Below, in pieces: positions 45,041-55,391 of a stretch of DNA of 64,000 bases. The DNA is from an uncultured Shewanella sp. (GTDB lineage: Bacteria; Pseudomonadota; Gammaproteobacteria; Enterobacterales; Shewanellaceae). Every line of letters begins with the position of its first letter. Positions within the stretch are counted from its first letter, which is position 1. The stretch spans positions 124,001-188,000 of the forward strand of contig NZ_CANMIO010000008.1 of NCBI RefSeq assembly GCF_947497935.1, written 5' to 3'. Under the pieces are notes generated by a model. The model had not been told where the DNA came from. It saw nothing but the letters and a program-made list of their open reading frames with translations, and made no database searches. The position numbers and the translations under genes were made by a program.

Positions 45041-45068
45041 AAAAAAGCCGCTAATCGCGGCTTTTTAA
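45041..45068. terminator. Bidirectional terminator
   Basis: AAAAGCCGC-TAATC-GCGGCTTTTT between the convergent DUF1289 and HNH genes. Confidence 0.93.
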
Positions 45069-45098
45069 AAATTAGCTTTTTATAAAAAGCTTGGGGTA

Positions 45099-45461
45099 TT
45101 ACTTTTTCAGCATACTCTTTAAATCTGCGAAGGGATTATAAGTCGCTGCTTCCACTTTGGTTTCAGTAGTTGAGCCATATTGAATCAACTCTTCAAACTT
45201 TGAGTGCTCGTTGTCATGACAATAAAGACACAACAACTCCCAGTTAGAGCCATCTGATGGGTTATTATCGTGGTTATGATCACGATGATGTACCGTCAAC
45301 TCTCTTAGGTTGGCATTGTTAAATTCTCGAGTACAACGACCACAAACCCATGGATAGAGTTTAAGCGCCTGTTCACGATAACCGACTTCACGCTTAGCCT
45401 TATATTCTCTAGCCTCAGCCAATACTCTATCTAACTTACTTTGCCCTTGATTGGTCGACAT
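45099..45461 (-). CDS. yajD: YajD-like HNH nuclease family protein
   Basis: 120 residues from the ATG at 45461; an ATG at 45473 adds four residues. Zinc-knuckle cysteines VCGRC and LCLYCH flank the HNH core LTVHHRDHNHDNNP, and NWELLCLYCHDNEHSK and YNPFADLK are nearly identical in E. coli YajD. Nuclease activity is inferred from the HNH fold; the biological substrate is not known. Confidence 0.9.
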   Translation of the reverse strand: MSTNQGQSKLDRVLAEAREYKAKREVGYREQALKLYPWVCGRCTREFNNANLRELTVHHRDHNHDNNPSDGSNWELLCLYCHDNEHSKFEELIQYGSTTETKVEAATYNPFADLKSMLKK

Positions 45462-45614
45462 GCTCTTTCTCATTTAAAGTGTGTTACCTAGAGCCAATTG
45501 TATCACTGACTCTAGGAAAGTTTCACCGCAAATTACTGGCTAACATTTTGCTAAATAATAACAGATTAACGTCTGCCAATAATTTACTGACTAACGTTTT
45601 ACCAATAATGGCGA

Positions 45615-47600
45615 CTAAGCGTTAGTTTCACTGCTTAGATACTCTGAACTTGAAAGATGTAAGTAATGTAAGTATTTCTCATACTGAGTCACCACATCCG
45701 CCAAGATCTGTTCTTGAGTAAAGCCCATCACGTCATAGTGCTGACCACCGTGCTCTAGGAAGACTTCTACACGGTAGTAGAAGTTATCACCGTCATCGTT
45801 GCTAACGTCACTATCTAACGGGTTAGAGATGGTATAGGCACGAATACGCAGGCCATACACAAAGTCATTATGCTCTTCACTATGAACCACGAAGCGCACA
45901 CGATTGTCGAAGTTTAAGATCTCCGCCGAAATCGAGCGACTTAAGAAGCTTTCACATACTTTTGATAATGCTGGCTGCGCCACTTTATCTAAGAAATCTT
46001 GAGCCTCTTGCTGACTTGGGTGAGACAGTAATACATCGATATGCGATTCCCAACTGACGTTGGTTTTAGTGAACTGCACGCTAGTATTGTGAGACTGAAC
46101 GCTGTTGATCTTAAGCCAATCATCTTTAAGTGCAATGTACAGACCAAAACACATCAATAACATCACGATTAAGAAAGGTAATGCACTGGCAATCGCCGCA
46201 GTTTGTAGGGCTTGTAAGCCACCCGCAAGCAATAGAACCGATGCAACAACACCTTGCATTAAGGCCCAGAAAATACGCTGCCATACTGGTGCGTTATGAT
46301 CGCCACCCGATGTGAGGTTATCGATAACCAATGAACCTGAATCAGATGAGGTCACAAAGAAGGTTACAACTAAGCATAAAGCTATTGATGATAACAATGT
46401 CGAGAATGGCATGTGTTCAAAGAACACAAATAGCGCTACGGAAACATCTTTCGATACTGCGTCAGACAAGTAGGTTCCGCCATTTGAAATCACATCAATC
46501 GCGCTATTACCAAAGCCTGTCATCCACAGGAAGGTCAGCGCTGAAGGTACAAACAGCACACCCACTAAGAATTCACGAATCGTACGGCCGCGAGAAACAC
46601 GAGCAATAAAGGTACCGACGAATGGAGACCATGAGATCCACCAGCCCCAGTAAAGTAGCGTCCAACCACCAATCCAGTCATTCTTCTGTTCGTAAGCATA
46701 TAAGTTAAACGTCTTACCCACGATATCACTTAAATACGCGCCAGTGTTCTGCACAAATGCTTGCAGTAATTCGACTGTTGGGCCAAAAACAAGCACAAAT
46801 AATAGTAATAAAACGGCCAATAGCAGGTTTAATTCGCTTAGGCGCTTAACGCCTTTGTCTAGACCTGAAAATACTGACACTGTAGCAATTAGACACACAC
46901 CGATAATCAAACCGACTTGTACCGTAGTGCTAACGGGGACACCTAACAAATAGTTAAGACCTGAGTTCAGCTGTAATACACCAAAACCTAATGAGGTAGC
47001 GACACCGAACATGGTACCCAATACCGCAAACGTGTCGACAGCATGACCAATCGGGCCATAAATTTTATCACCAATTAATGGGTATAAAGCACTTCTTGGC
47101 AATAACGGAAGTTTATGACGATATGAAAAATACGCTAGGCTTAATGCCACAACCGCATAGATAGCCCAAGCATGAACCCCCCAGTGAAAGAAGGTGATCT
47201 TCATGGCATCTTTTGCCGCTTGAATCGTCAAAGGATCCGCATCTGGCGGAGACATGTAGTGCATCACAGGCTCAGCCACACCGAAGAACATCAAGCCGAT
47301 CCCCATGCCTGCAGAAAACAGCATTGCGATCCAGCTCTTATAGGTGTAATCAGGCTCAGCGTGATCAGGGCCTAGTTTAATGTCACCAAAACGGCTAACC
47401 ATCACGAAGATGATAAAGATAAGAAATACTGCTACGCCCAAAATGTAAAGCCAGCCAGCTTTAAGCTCGAACCATGATTGAGCTGTTTTGAACACATCTT
47501 GTGATTGAGTGGGCCAAATGGCGCAGACTGCGACCATTAAGGTTATTAAAATAACGGAAGAGAAAAAAACAGGTGGATTAATACTCGATTTTATCGACAT
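45615..47600 (-). CDS. BCCT-family betaine/choline/carnitine transporter
   Basis: 661 residues from the ATG at 47600; nine residues upstream in frame are unlikely. About 12 membrane helices. The family motif GMGIGLMFFGVAEPV and the Trp-rich WGWWISWSPFVGTFIARVSRGRTIREF segment are present. A cytoplasmic C-terminal domain of about 170 residues (from about 490), as in BetT-like members, may sense osmotic strength. Substrate could be choline or glycine betaine. No betaine synthesis genes are nearby. Confidence 0.92.
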   Translation of the reverse strand: MSIKSSINPPVFFSSVILITLMVAVCAIWPTQSQDVFKTAQSWFELKAGWLYILGVAVFLIFIIFVMVSRFGDIKLGPDHAEPDYTYKSWIAMLFSAGMGIGLMFFGVAEPVMHYMSPPDADPLTIQAAKDAMKITFFHWGVHAWAIYAVVALSLAYFSYRHKLPLLPRSALYPLIGDKIYGPIGHAVDTFAVLGTMFGVATSLGFGVLQLNSGLNYLLGVPVSTTVQVGLIIGVCLIATVSVFSGLDKGVKRLSELNLLLAVLLLLFVLVFGPTVELLQAFVQNTGAYLSDIVGKTFNLYAYEQKNDWIGGWTLLYWGWWISWSPFVGTFIARVSRGRTIREFLVGVLFVPSALTFLWMTGFGNSAIDVISNGGTYLSDAVSKDVSVALFVFFEHMPFSTLLSSIALCLVVTFFVTSSDSGSLVIDNLTSGGDHNAPVWQRIFWALMQGVVASVLLLAGGLQALQTAAIASALPFLIVMLLMCFGLYIALKDDWLKINSVQSHNTSVQFTKTNVSWESHIDVLLSHPSQQEAQDFLDKVAQPALSKVCESFLSRSISAEILNFDNRVRFVVHSEEHNDFVYGLRIRAYTISNPLDSDVSNDDGDNFYYRVEVFLEHGGQHYDVMGFTQEQILADVVTQYEKYLHYLHLSSSEYLSSETNA

Positions 47601-48048
47601 ATAGTTACCGCGATTAATGAAGTACACGCACTAATTCTAGCCTTACGTGACAAGGCCGCCAGAGATTAAAGCGTATTAGCTAATATAAGAATACACTGAC
47701 GGGATTATTTTTTTGTTGTTAGACCCGTAAGTGATACTCACCTTAAAAATGTTTATAAAACCTAGAGGCTTATCTTAAATATAGATGAGACTTTTGATTA
47801 ATTAACATCTAATACCAATCATGGTAAATAAACAGCCTATGACTAGTAACCAAGGTCAACTGATACATAAGCACTTACTTACCGCGAAAGGCACACAAAT
47901 CACATTGAATAGCTAAACCCTAGAATGCCCAGTAAAGGGTAGCTCAGCTATTAAATAGAATTTGACGTACGGGTTATAACAACACAATCTTTACGTACAC
48001 CATACATTATTTCCCGCCTTAATGATTTCGTCTATAGCGCATAAACAC
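47601..48048. other. Spacer upstream of the BCCT gene
   Basis: About 450 bases with no supportable ORF or RNA. It includes the promoter region of the BCCT gene. No operator could be named. Confidence 0.5.
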
Positions 48049-48076
48049 AAAAAGCAGCTTATCGCTGCTTTTTTGT
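48047..48076 (-). terminator. Terminator downstream of phoU
   Basis: AAAAAGCAGC-TTATC-GCTGCTTTTTT, a strong stem with runs of A and T on either side, about 100 bases beyond the phoU stop. It is the most likely end of the pst-phoU transcript. Confidence 0.85.
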
Positions 48077-48171
48077 ATAAGGCAAGTCAACATTTGACGA
48101 AAAATGTGAACTCAATCGCATTGCGTTTTTTTAACATCTAGATTGAATTAAAAAACAAATGCTCAAAAACC

Positions 48172-48882
48172 TTAAAGGTTAAGATCTTTTTCCATCTCTT
48201 CATAAGAGATATGGCGCACATCTTTGCCCTTCACATAGTAGATAATGTACTCACAAATGTTCTGACATCGATCACCCACACGCTCTACAGCGCGGGCAGC
48301 CCAAAGCACATCTAATACTTCAGGAATAGAACGCGGATCCGCCATCATGTAGGTCATCAACTGACGAATAATACCTTCATATTCTTTGTCTAGCTTACTG
48401 TCTTCTTTATGCAGTTCAAATGCTACATCGGCATCCATTCGCGCCAATGCATCGAGTGTCGAGTGCAAAGTACGGGTAGCATGACGTCCCATGTTTTCGA
48501 TACTGACAAGCAAGGGTTGTTGATTCTTAGAACGCTTATCCATTGCCGCTTTAGCAATCTTCACGCAAGCATCGCCGATACGCTCAAGATCAGTAATAGT
48601 TTTAGAAATGGCTAACACTAGACGTAAATCACTTGCCGCAGGCTGACGCTTAGCGATGATACGAGTACACTCTTCATCAATAGCCACTTCCATGCCATTG
48701 ACCTTGTGGTCACCATCTATCACCTTTTGAGCGAGCTCAGCATCTAGAGCACTTAACGCATCTAATGACTGCTCTAGTTGACGCTCTACTAGGCCTCCCA
48801 TTGCCAGCACTCGATTGCGAATATCATCCAACTCAGCGTTAAACTGACCCGAGATATGTTTGTTTAAATTCATGTTTTCCAT
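48172..48882 (-). CDS. phoU: Phosphate signalling regulator PhoU
   Basis: 236 residues, aligning from its first codon with E. coli PhoU ([14 protein letters not shown]). All-helical, with two repeats each carrying the metal-binding motif ([13 protein letters not shown] and [13 protein letters not shown]). PhoU links Pst transporter state to PhoR kinase activity and limits phosphate uptake. Last gene of the operon, 21 bases after pstB. Confidence 0.96.
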   Translation of the reverse strand: MENMNLNKHISGQFNAELDDIRNRVLAMGGLVERQLEQSLDALSALDAELAQKVIDGDHKVNGMEVAIDEECTRIIAKRQPAASDLRLVLAISKTITDLERIGDACVKIAKAAMDKRSKNQQPLLVSIENMGRHATRTLHSTLDALARMDADVAFELHKEDSKLDKEYEGIIRQLMTYMMADPRSIPEVLDVLWAARAVERVGDRCQNICEYIIYYVKGKDVRHISYEEMEKDLNL

Positions 48883-48903
48883 TGCAGTTATTCCCTATCT
48901 CTA

Positions 48904-49722
48904 TTAACCGTAACGGCCAGTAATATAATCTTCGGTTTTCTTCTGCTTAGGCGTGGTGAATATGGTGTTGGTGTCAGCATATTCAATAAGTTCGCCCATA
49001 TACATAAATGCAGTTTGATCCGATACTCGCGCAGCCTGTTGCATGTTATGCGTCACAATCACTACGGTATATTTAGATTTAAGATCGGTGATCAACTCTT
49101 CAATGGTCAAAGTTGAAATCGGATCCAGCGCCGATGTCGGTTCATCGAGCAATAACACCTCTGGCTCAATGGCAATGGCGCGTGCAATCACAAGACGCTG
49201 CTGCTGACCACCGGACAAACCAAAGGCATTGTCGTGTAACCTGTCTTTAACTTCATCCCAGATTGCAGCACCGCGCAGTGAGCGCTCAGCGGCATCATCA
49301 AGCTCACGGCGGTTATTCACGCCTTGCAGACGCAAACCGTACACCACATTCTCGTAGATTGACTTAGGAAATGGATTCGGGCGCTGGAACACCATGCCGA
49401 CATTACGACGAAGCGCTGCCACATCTACCCTTTTATCGTAAATATTCTGTCCGTGTAACATGATCTCACCGCCAATGTGGCAGTTATCGACCAAGTCATT
49501 CATACGGTTAATACAGCGAAGTAGCGTCGATTTACCACAACCACTTGGGCCGATGAATGCCGTCACCTTTTTCTTAGGGATCTTCATCGACACATCAAAC
49601 AGTGCCTGCTTGTCACCATATTTAAGATCTAAGTTACGGATCTCTAGGGCTGTTTGTTCTTGTGTTAAGTTTTCTAGGTCTAGCATATCAGTCTTCATTA
49701 CCGATTGATCTATTGAAATCAT
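48904..49722 (-). CDS. pstB: Phosphate ABC transporter ATP-binding protein PstB
   Basis: 272 residues. Walker [11 protein letters not shown]-loop FQRPNPFP, signature LSGGQQQR, Walker [12 protein letters not shown] and the switch histidine VTHNMQ. The DNPFP-type Q-loop and the C-terminal GDLIEYADT-type sequence are specific to PstB. It powers high-affinity phosphate import. About 14 extra residues at the N-terminus compared with E. coli. 31 bases separate it from pstA. Confidence 0.97.
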   Translation of the reverse strand: MISIDQSVMKTDMLDLENLTQEQTALEIRNLDLKYGDKQALFDVSMKIPKKKVTAFIGPSGCGKSTLLRCINRMNDLVDNCHIGGEIMLHGQNIYDKRVDVAALRRNVGMVFQRPNPFPKSIYENVVYGLRLQGVNNRRELDDAAERSLRGAAIWDEVKDRLHDNAFGLSGGQQQRLVIARAIAIEPEVLLLDEPTSALDPISTLTIEELITDLKSKYTVVIVTHNMQQAARVSDQTAFMYMGELIEYADTNTIFTTPKQKKTEDYITGRYG

Positions 49723-49753
49723 GTTCTTTCCTACTGCTTAGGATAATCGTCAA

Positions 49754-51406
49754 TTAGTGCTCAAGCGAACGATATTTTTCGCGTAAGTGGTTTCGTACAC
49801 CGATGGCGGTTAAGTTAAGTGCCACAATTACCGAGACCAAAAGGAATGAAGTAGCGTATACCAATGGACGCGCTGCTTCTACGTTAGGGCTTTGGAATCC
49901 CACATCATAGATGTGGAAACCTAAGTGCATGAACTTACGTTCTAGATGCACAAATGGGAAATTCATGTCGATTGGCAGTGTTGGCGCAAGCTTAACCACA
50001 CCAACCAACATTAAAGGGGCAACCTCACCTGCTGCACGGGCAACAGCCAGAATCAAACCTGTCATAATGGCAGGACTTGCCATAGGGATAATGATGCGCC
50101 ACAGGGTTTCAGCCTTCGTTGCGCCGAGTGCCAAGCTGCCTTGACGCACTGAACTTGGAATACGACTCAAGCCTTCCTCTGTCGAGACAATCACTACAGG
50201 CAAGGTTAAAATAGCCAAGGTCAATGCAGACCAGATCACCCCTGGTGAACCAAATGTCGGAGCGGGCAGCGCTTCTGGGTAGAACAACTGATCTAATGTG
50301 CCACCAAACATATATACGAAGAAGCCGAGGCCAAAGACACCGTAAACAATTGATGGTACACCGGCTAAATTAATCACCGCGATGCGAACCATCTTAGTAA
50401 TGGGGCCTTTTTTAGCATATTCGTGTAAATAGATAGCCGCGATAACCCCAAACGGCGTCACGATAACAGCCATCAACATCACCATAAATACGGTGCCGAA
50501 AATCGCGGGGAAGACACCACCTTCGGTGTTTGCTTCCCGTGGGTCATCACTCACAAACTTACCTACACCAATAAACCAGTGGCCGATCCTTCCCATAAGA
50601 CCCAGTCGGTTGGCGTAAGTCACATCTAAGATAGTATCTAACTTAAGCGTCACTTCTTCGCCGCGCATATCGCGAATAACCACAGAATCTCTGCCCGCTT
50701 CAGTCTTAAGTGCAAAGAACTCTTTCTCTACAATAAGGTACTCGGCGTTGAGCTTGGCACGGGCAGCTTCAATTTCTGCTTTACGAGTCTCAGTTAACGC
50801 GTTATCCAGCTCATAGCGACGTGACTTTAGACGTAGATTCTCAAGATCATAGTTAATTGAACCAATCACTCCTTTTTGTATATCGAGAGCTTCATCGTTG
50901 AGCTCAACGGCGCGATCAATATGGGATTGAAAATCAGCTTCGATATCTTGAGATACTAAACGCTTGCCATCTTCGATAATCGCCACAGGGAAACCATAAA
51001 AGTCACCATTTTTACTGCGCTCGATTACGGCAATGTTTTCAGGCTGTGAGCGAGAGATAATATCTGTTGCCAAAATCCAGCGAAAATCTAAACCCACAAA
51101 CTCACGGTTACCAGTCTTGACCAAATAGCGGGTCACGGTATCACCGACTTCGGCGTCGAACTTATGTCCGGCAGCAAGTAAGCGCTCTGTTGGCACTTCT
51201 TCTTTATCGTAGACTTCACCAATTAGCGTGTATCGCTCGCCTTGCTGGTTCTTCATCTCCCACTGATAGATGTCAGCAGGCCAGAAGTAACTCAGACCAC
51301 GCCAGGCAATTAGCAGCAAAAGCCCAAGCACCGCAATCAAACACACGCTTACTGCGCCACTGGTCATCCAAATCCAAGGAGAGCCTGATTTAAACCACTT
51401 ACCCAT
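49754..51406 (-). CDS. pstA: Phosphate ABC transporter permease PstA, long form
   Basis: 550 residues, almost twice E. coli PstA (296). After a first helix (about 14-32) there is a periplasmic insert of about 250 residues with a coiled coil (DIQKGVIGSINYDLENLRLKSR, ARAKLNAEYLIVEKEF), then the conserved permease core (about 300-540), with the coupling segment GATKAETLWRIIIPMASPAIMTG. Long forms occur in Vibrio and Shewanella. It pairs with PstC in the inner membrane. Confidence 0.95.
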   Translation of the reverse strand: MGKWFKSGSPWIWMTSGAVSVCLIAVLGLLLLIAWRGLSYFWPADIYQWEMKNQQGERYTLIGEVYDKEEVPTERLLAAGHKFDAEVGDTVTRYLVKTGNREFVGLDFRWILATDIISRSQPENIAVIERSKNGDFYGFPVAIIEDGKRLVSQDIEADFQSHIDRAVELNDEALDIQKGVIGSINYDLENLRLKSRRYELDNALTETRKAEIEAARAKLNAEYLIVEKEFFALKTEAGRDSVVIRDMRGEEVTLKLDTILDVTYANRLGLMGRIGHWFIGVGKFVSDDPREANTEGGVFPAIFGTVFMVMLMAVIVTPFGVIAAIYLHEYAKKGPITKMVRIAVINLAGVPSIVYGVFGLGFFVYMFGGTLDQLFYPEALPAPTFGSPGVIWSALTLAILTLPVVIVSTEEGLSRIPSSVRQGSLALGATKAETLWRIIIPMASPAIMTGLILAVARAAGEVAPLMLVGVVKLAPTLPIDMNFPFVHLERKFMHLGFHIYDVGFQSPNVEAARPLVYATSFLLVSVIVALNLTAIGVRNHLREKYRSLEH

Positions 51407-51492
51407 TAGCTAAACCTCTTAAGGCAACTGCCGAAATAGCATTTAGTGAAATTGTATTAAACATCATTTTCTTATCATCCATAACTATGGGT

Positions 51493-53748
51493 TTAAAGTG
51501 AGCTGTAACGTTCACGTAGACGCTGTCTCACCACTTCCGCAATCGTGTTGAAGAAGAAAGTAAAGATAAATAACACGAAGGCCGCCAAGAACAGCACTCG
51601 GTAGTGGGAGCTACCAATTGCTGACTCAGGCATTTCTACCGCGATGTTTGCAGCTAGGGTTCTCATTCCCTCAAACACACTCCATTCCATAATCGCCGTG
51701 TTACCAGTCGCCATCAGTACAATCATGGTCTCACCGACTGCGCGGCCAAGCCCCATCATCACCGCAGAGAAAATACCTGGGCTTGCCGTAAGCAATACGA
51801 CCCGCGTTAGGGTCTGCCAAGTCGTTGCCCCTAGTGCCAAACTACCGTTTGATAGGTGACGTGGCACAGAGAACACAGCATCTTCTGCGATAGAGAAAAT
51901 CGTTGGAATAACCGCAAAGCCCATGGCAATACCCACTACCAAGGCATTACGCTGATCGAAGGTGATCCCAAGTTCGTTAGTGATAAACATACGGGTATCA
52001 CCGTCGAATAGGGCCAGTTCAAGAGTTGGACTAATTGCAAATGAGAACCAACCGACAAAGATAATGACAGGCAACAGCATCAGCTCTTGATAAGTCTCTG
52101 GTAGACGCTGCTTCCATTTGACGGGCAACTTATGCCATCCAAAAGCGGTACTTAAAATCGACACTGGCAGTAACACCAGCAAAGTCAGTATCCCGGGGAG
52201 GTTGTCTTCAATCAAAGGCGCTAACCATAGACCCGCTAAGAAACCCAAGATCACCGTAGGCAGCGCTTCCATAATTTCAATGGTAGGCTTAACGATGGCA
52301 CGCACTTTAGGCGACATGAAGTAAGCCGTATACACAGCGCCAGCAATGGCTAACGGCGTGGCAAATAGCATGGCGTACAAGGCGGCTTTCATCGTACCGA
52401 AGGCCAGCGGCATAAGGCTTAACTTAGCTTCGAAATCGTCTGAACCAGAAGTGGACTGCCACACATACTTAGGCTCTGGGTAACCTTCGTACCATACCTT
52501 TTCCCACATTGCGCTCCAAGATACCTCTGGGTGGCTATTGGATACACTAAACAAGTTAAGTTTACCGTCAGCCTCAACGATTAACGCATTTGAACGAGGA
52601 CTAAAGCCAACAGTACCAGGGTTATTAAGACTGAAGTTTTCCGAGAACAGTTTTCTCTCACTGGTGGTATAGAGTAGTGTTAGCTCACCATCTTCAGTAA
52701 TGGTGACAAAGCTCTTACGATAAAACTCAGAGGCCACACTTTTGATATCGCCCTTACCTTTAAAGTCTCTAATTTCTTGATATTGACGCCCTTGCTCTCC
52801 ATTCACCTGAAAATACTGTTGCACTAAGCCAGTATCATAACTCACCAGTAGTGAGCTAGCTCCGGCCAATAAGGTCACATTTGTTACCTTGGCGTTCGCG
52901 CGCCCTAGTGACAAAACTTGGCTCAATTGCACCGCTTCAGCATCACGGATATCGTAGATGAACAGCTTGTTATCAGAGCTTAAAATCAGTTGACGTTGAT
53001 CTGGCGTCATCAACTGCTGCTGAACATTGACCGGAGAATCAGGAATGGTGCTTTGATAAGACAGCCACTCCACCTCTTCTGTCATCATGTTTTCTTCACC
53101 TTCTTGGCGAGAAAGATGCCAGACTTTATCGTCGGTTTGATACACGAAGCTCATTTTGTCGCTACTATAGTCAAACACTAAGTTGTTTAAAGCACGGCCT
53201 TGAGCATCAACTGTTAACGGTTCATTTCCGTTAGAAAAGCGAAGTCTTGGTGTGATTAAGCGCTTATCATCAGGATAAGTCACCCCAAATTCGACACCCG
53301 CAATAATCACCTGACCATTATTCAAACCCAGTGCAAAACGTTGCTCACTCGGCACGGCTGCCGAACTACTAACGACATGAGTGCCCGCTGGGGTATTGAT
53401 TTGCTCACTTCTTAATAGCTGAGCGGTATGGGTATCGTAAAAATCCACCTTACCAAGTTGCGACACTCGATACATGATTTCATTTTGTTCGTCGCTACCG
53501 ACCATTAATGCTGGCTTGTTGTCGTGATACTCGGCGCTTACAACAGGTGCAACTTCCGCACTATCGAAGATTGGCTTTACCACATAAAGTAGATAAAAGA
53601 AGATCAGTAGCAGCGCGACAAACACCATTGTTCCACCTACGGTGACGCCGATTTGTGCTGCTTTATCCTTGATTGCTCTGCGCGAAGTACCATTGTTTAT
53701 CAATAGGTTTTTCGCAGCAGGTCCAGGCTGAGATACCTGAGTTTCCAT
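51493..53748 (-). CDS. pstC: Phosphate ABC transporter permease PstC, long form
   Basis: 751 residues, more than twice E. coli PstC (319). A first helix (about 31-53) is followed by about 380 residues in the periplasm that look like a beta-propeller-type repeat fold (repeated strand blocks such as QLILSSDNKLFIYDIRD). The permease core (about 450-745) ends with the coupling motif GATTWQTLTRVVLLTASPGI. First gene of the operon behind a Pho box promoter. pstS is not adjacent. Confidence 0.95.
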   Translation of the reverse strand: METQVSQPGPAAKNLLINNGTSRRAIKDKAAQIGVTVGGTMVFVALLLIFFYLLYVVKPIFDSAEVAPVVSAEYHDNKPALMVGSDEQNEIMYRVSQLGKVDFYDTHTAQLLRSEQINTPAGTHVVSSSAAVPSEQRFALGLNNGQVIIAGVEFGVTYPDDKRLITPRLRFSNGNEPLTVDAQGRALNNLVFDYSSDKMSFVYQTDDKVWHLSRQEGEENMMTEEVEWLSYQSTIPDSPVNVQQQLMTPDQRQLILSSDNKLFIYDIRDAEAVQLSQVLSLGRANAKVTNVTLLAGASSLLVSYDTGLVQQYFQVNGEQGRQYQEIRDFKGKGDIKSVASEFYRKSFVTITEDGELTLLYTTSERKLFSENFSLNNPGTVGFSPRSNALIVEADGKLNLFSVSNSHPEVSWSAMWEKVWYEGYPEPKYVWQSTSGSDDFEAKLSLMPLAFGTMKAALYAMLFATPLAIAGAVYTAYFMSPKVRAIVKPTIEIMEALPTVILGFLAGLWLAPLIEDNLPGILTLLVLLPVSILSTAFGWHKLPVKWKQRLPETYQELMLLPVIIFVGWFSFAISPTLELALFDGDTRMFITNELGITFDQRNALVVGIAMGFAVIPTIFSIAEDAVFSVPRHLSNGSLALGATTWQTLTRVVLLTASPGIFSAVMMGLGRAVGETMIVLMATGNTAIMEWSVFEGMRTLAANIAVEMPESAIGSSHYRVLFLAAFVLFIFTFFFNTIAEVVRQRLRERYSSL

Positions 53749-53870
53749 TAAGAACCTCGATTATTATAAAGCCAGTCAAATTTTAACTGGGATTGTATTA
53801 ACGACTATGCTAACACTAGGGTCATATAGTGTTTTAACCACATCTACGCACGCGTATTTTAATGTTGAGC

Positions 53871-53904
53871 ATTATATGACGCAAAAATGACACTAGTGTT
53901 ACAG
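53871..53904 (-). promoter_or_regulatory. Pho box and -10 element for pstC
   Basis: Reading the minus strand: CTGTAAC-ACTA-GTGTCAT (53904 to 53887) is a Pho box of two 7-mers with a 4-base gap, followed ten bases later by TATAAT (53876-53871). A third 7-mer GCGTCAT lies four bases after the second, overlapping the -10. The layout is that of PhoB-activated promoters in E. coli. Start of pstC is 123 bases downstream of the -10 box. Confidence 0.85.
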
Positions 53905-54033
53905 CGATGAACTAAAAGCAGATTGATTTAGCATCAAATTTTTGTGGTGAAAAACTGGGGCAAAGTGAGTCTATCTCTTTAAGATCTAGCAAGAATATAC
54001 GCATTGGCATGATAAATAATGGAGTAATATCAA

Positions 54034-54534
54034 ATGTTAAGATATCTAGTTACCCTGCAAGCAAAGGATAGAGAAGGCTTAGTAGAGCAAATCGCTCATT
54101 CCGTCAGTCGCCATGGAGGCCATTGGCTAGACTCTGAACTACGCCATATCGATGGGATTTTTGCCGCGATATTATTGTTAGAGGTCCCAGCTGCTCAGTG
54201 GGATGAACTTATCGAAAGTTTAGAACTACTTGAGGGAATATCATTAACTTACGCAAAAACCACTAAACCTCAAGCTAAAAACAAACATGTCAGTTACTCA
54301 TTAGTAGCCTATGATAGACCCGGTCTAGTACATGAAATATCTAATAAGATCAGTGCGCTCGGTATCAATATCGAACACATGAGCACTCGCTACGAAAGTG
54401 CGAGTCACACAGGGATAGCGCTGTTTAGAGCCGATTTTAATGTGAGCATGAAAGATGCCCATGATGGAGAGCGACTGACCCAAGCACTTCATGGAATTGG
54501 TGACGATGTCGTGTTAGATAAGTTATCTGCCTAA
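54034..54534 (+). CDS. ACT-domain regulator, GcvR-like
   Basis: 166 residues with two ACT domains: LVTLQAKDREGLVEQIAHSVSRHGGHWLDSEL (about 4-70) and SLVAYDRPGLVHEISNKISALGINIEHMSTR (about 88-160). The pattern is that of the glycine cleavage repressor GcvR and its paralogs, which bind amino acids and act on other regulators; E. coli GcvR is 190 residues. GGAG lies nine bases before the ATG. GcvA or gcv genes are not nearby, so the regulated pathway is uncertain. Confidence 0.83.
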   Translation: MLRYLVTLQAKDREGLVEQIAHSVSRHGGHWLDSELRHIDGIFAAILLLEVPAAQWDELIESLELLEGISLTYAKTTKPQAKNKHVSYSLVAYDRPGLVHEISNKISALGINIEHMSTRYESASHTGIALFRADFNVSMKDAHDGERLTQALHGIGDDVVLDKLSA

Positions 54535-54650
54535 GACTCGTGCTAGCTAGAGCTTAAATTGATTCTGGCTAGCTTAATCTTAAGAGAGAGCCCCATAATC
54601 ATTAAACTCTCTAGCTGTTTTTGCTTGACACTCTCAGTGACTCGACTCAG

Positions 54651-55391
54651 TTAGTTGTCAAAAACCACGGTACAATTCCTGCCTGTTTCTTTTGCAAGAT
54701 AGAGTGACCGGTCTGCTTTATTGAGCAAAGTTTCAATATTATCAGCCTTTTTAGGCACTAACGATATGACTCCAGCACTGACGGTGTAACCTATTGAGGA
54801 ATAATCGTGCTTAACCACCGCTTGTCTTAGAGCGATATGTAACCGCTCGGCAAGCGCATAAGCTGCCGCAGCCGATGTGTTTGGCAATAATAATGCGAAC
54901 TCTTCACCACCGATACGACCGATAAGATCCGATGTTCGACAGTTGGCTTTTATCGTTGCAGCGAAGTGTCTTAGCACTATATCGCCCGCTCCATGTCCAT
55001 AATCGTCATTTATCGATTTGAAACGATCTAGATCCAACGCTATCACAGACAATGTCCTTCGTTCTTGCTTGGCACGAAGAATATGTGAATCGGCATCCTT
55101 AAAAAATGCCCTCCGATTCAAGAGTTCAGTCAATGGATCAAGCATTGCCAACAGCCTCATCTCCTTTTCAAGTCTATCGACCTTCATCAGCAGACCGACC
55201 AAGTGCCATGAAGCTAAAGGCGCTACCGTCAACGGCGTAACGGTGGCTAATAAAATAGCAATGTTAGTAACACCACCATTTTGCCTAAGATAAAACGCCA
55301 TAACGGTGATCGAAACAGAGGCTAATATCGATAATACAGTCACAAATATGACTGTATTTAATCGCCCAAGCTTTTGAATTGTTTTTCTCAT
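54651..55391 (-). CDS. Diguanylate cyclase, membrane GGDEF protein
   Basis: 246 residues. Two membrane helices (about 14-35, 40-62) with a short loop and a coiled linker, then a GGDEF domain (about 80-243) with an intact GRIGGEEF site and an RTSD I-site five residues before it. It should make cyclic di-GMP and be subject to product inhibition. No input domain beyond the membrane part. Monocistronic. Confidence 0.93.
   Translation of the reverse strand: MRKTIQKLGRLNTVIFVTVLSILASVSITVMAFYLRQNGGVTNIAILLATVTPLTVAPLASWHLVGLLMKVDRLEKEMRLLAMLDPLTELLNRRAFFKDADSHILRAKQERRTLSVIALDLDRFKSINDDYGHGAGDIVLRHFAATIKANCRTSDLIGRIGGEEFALLLPNTSAAAAYALAERLHIALRQAVVKHDYSSIGYTVSAGVISLVPKKADNIETLLNKADRSLYLAKETGRNCTVVFDN

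Noticed and set aside
47810..47840. Short imperfect palindrome TACCAATCATGGTA
   Set aside because: It is short, is not placed near a promoter element and matches no known operator.
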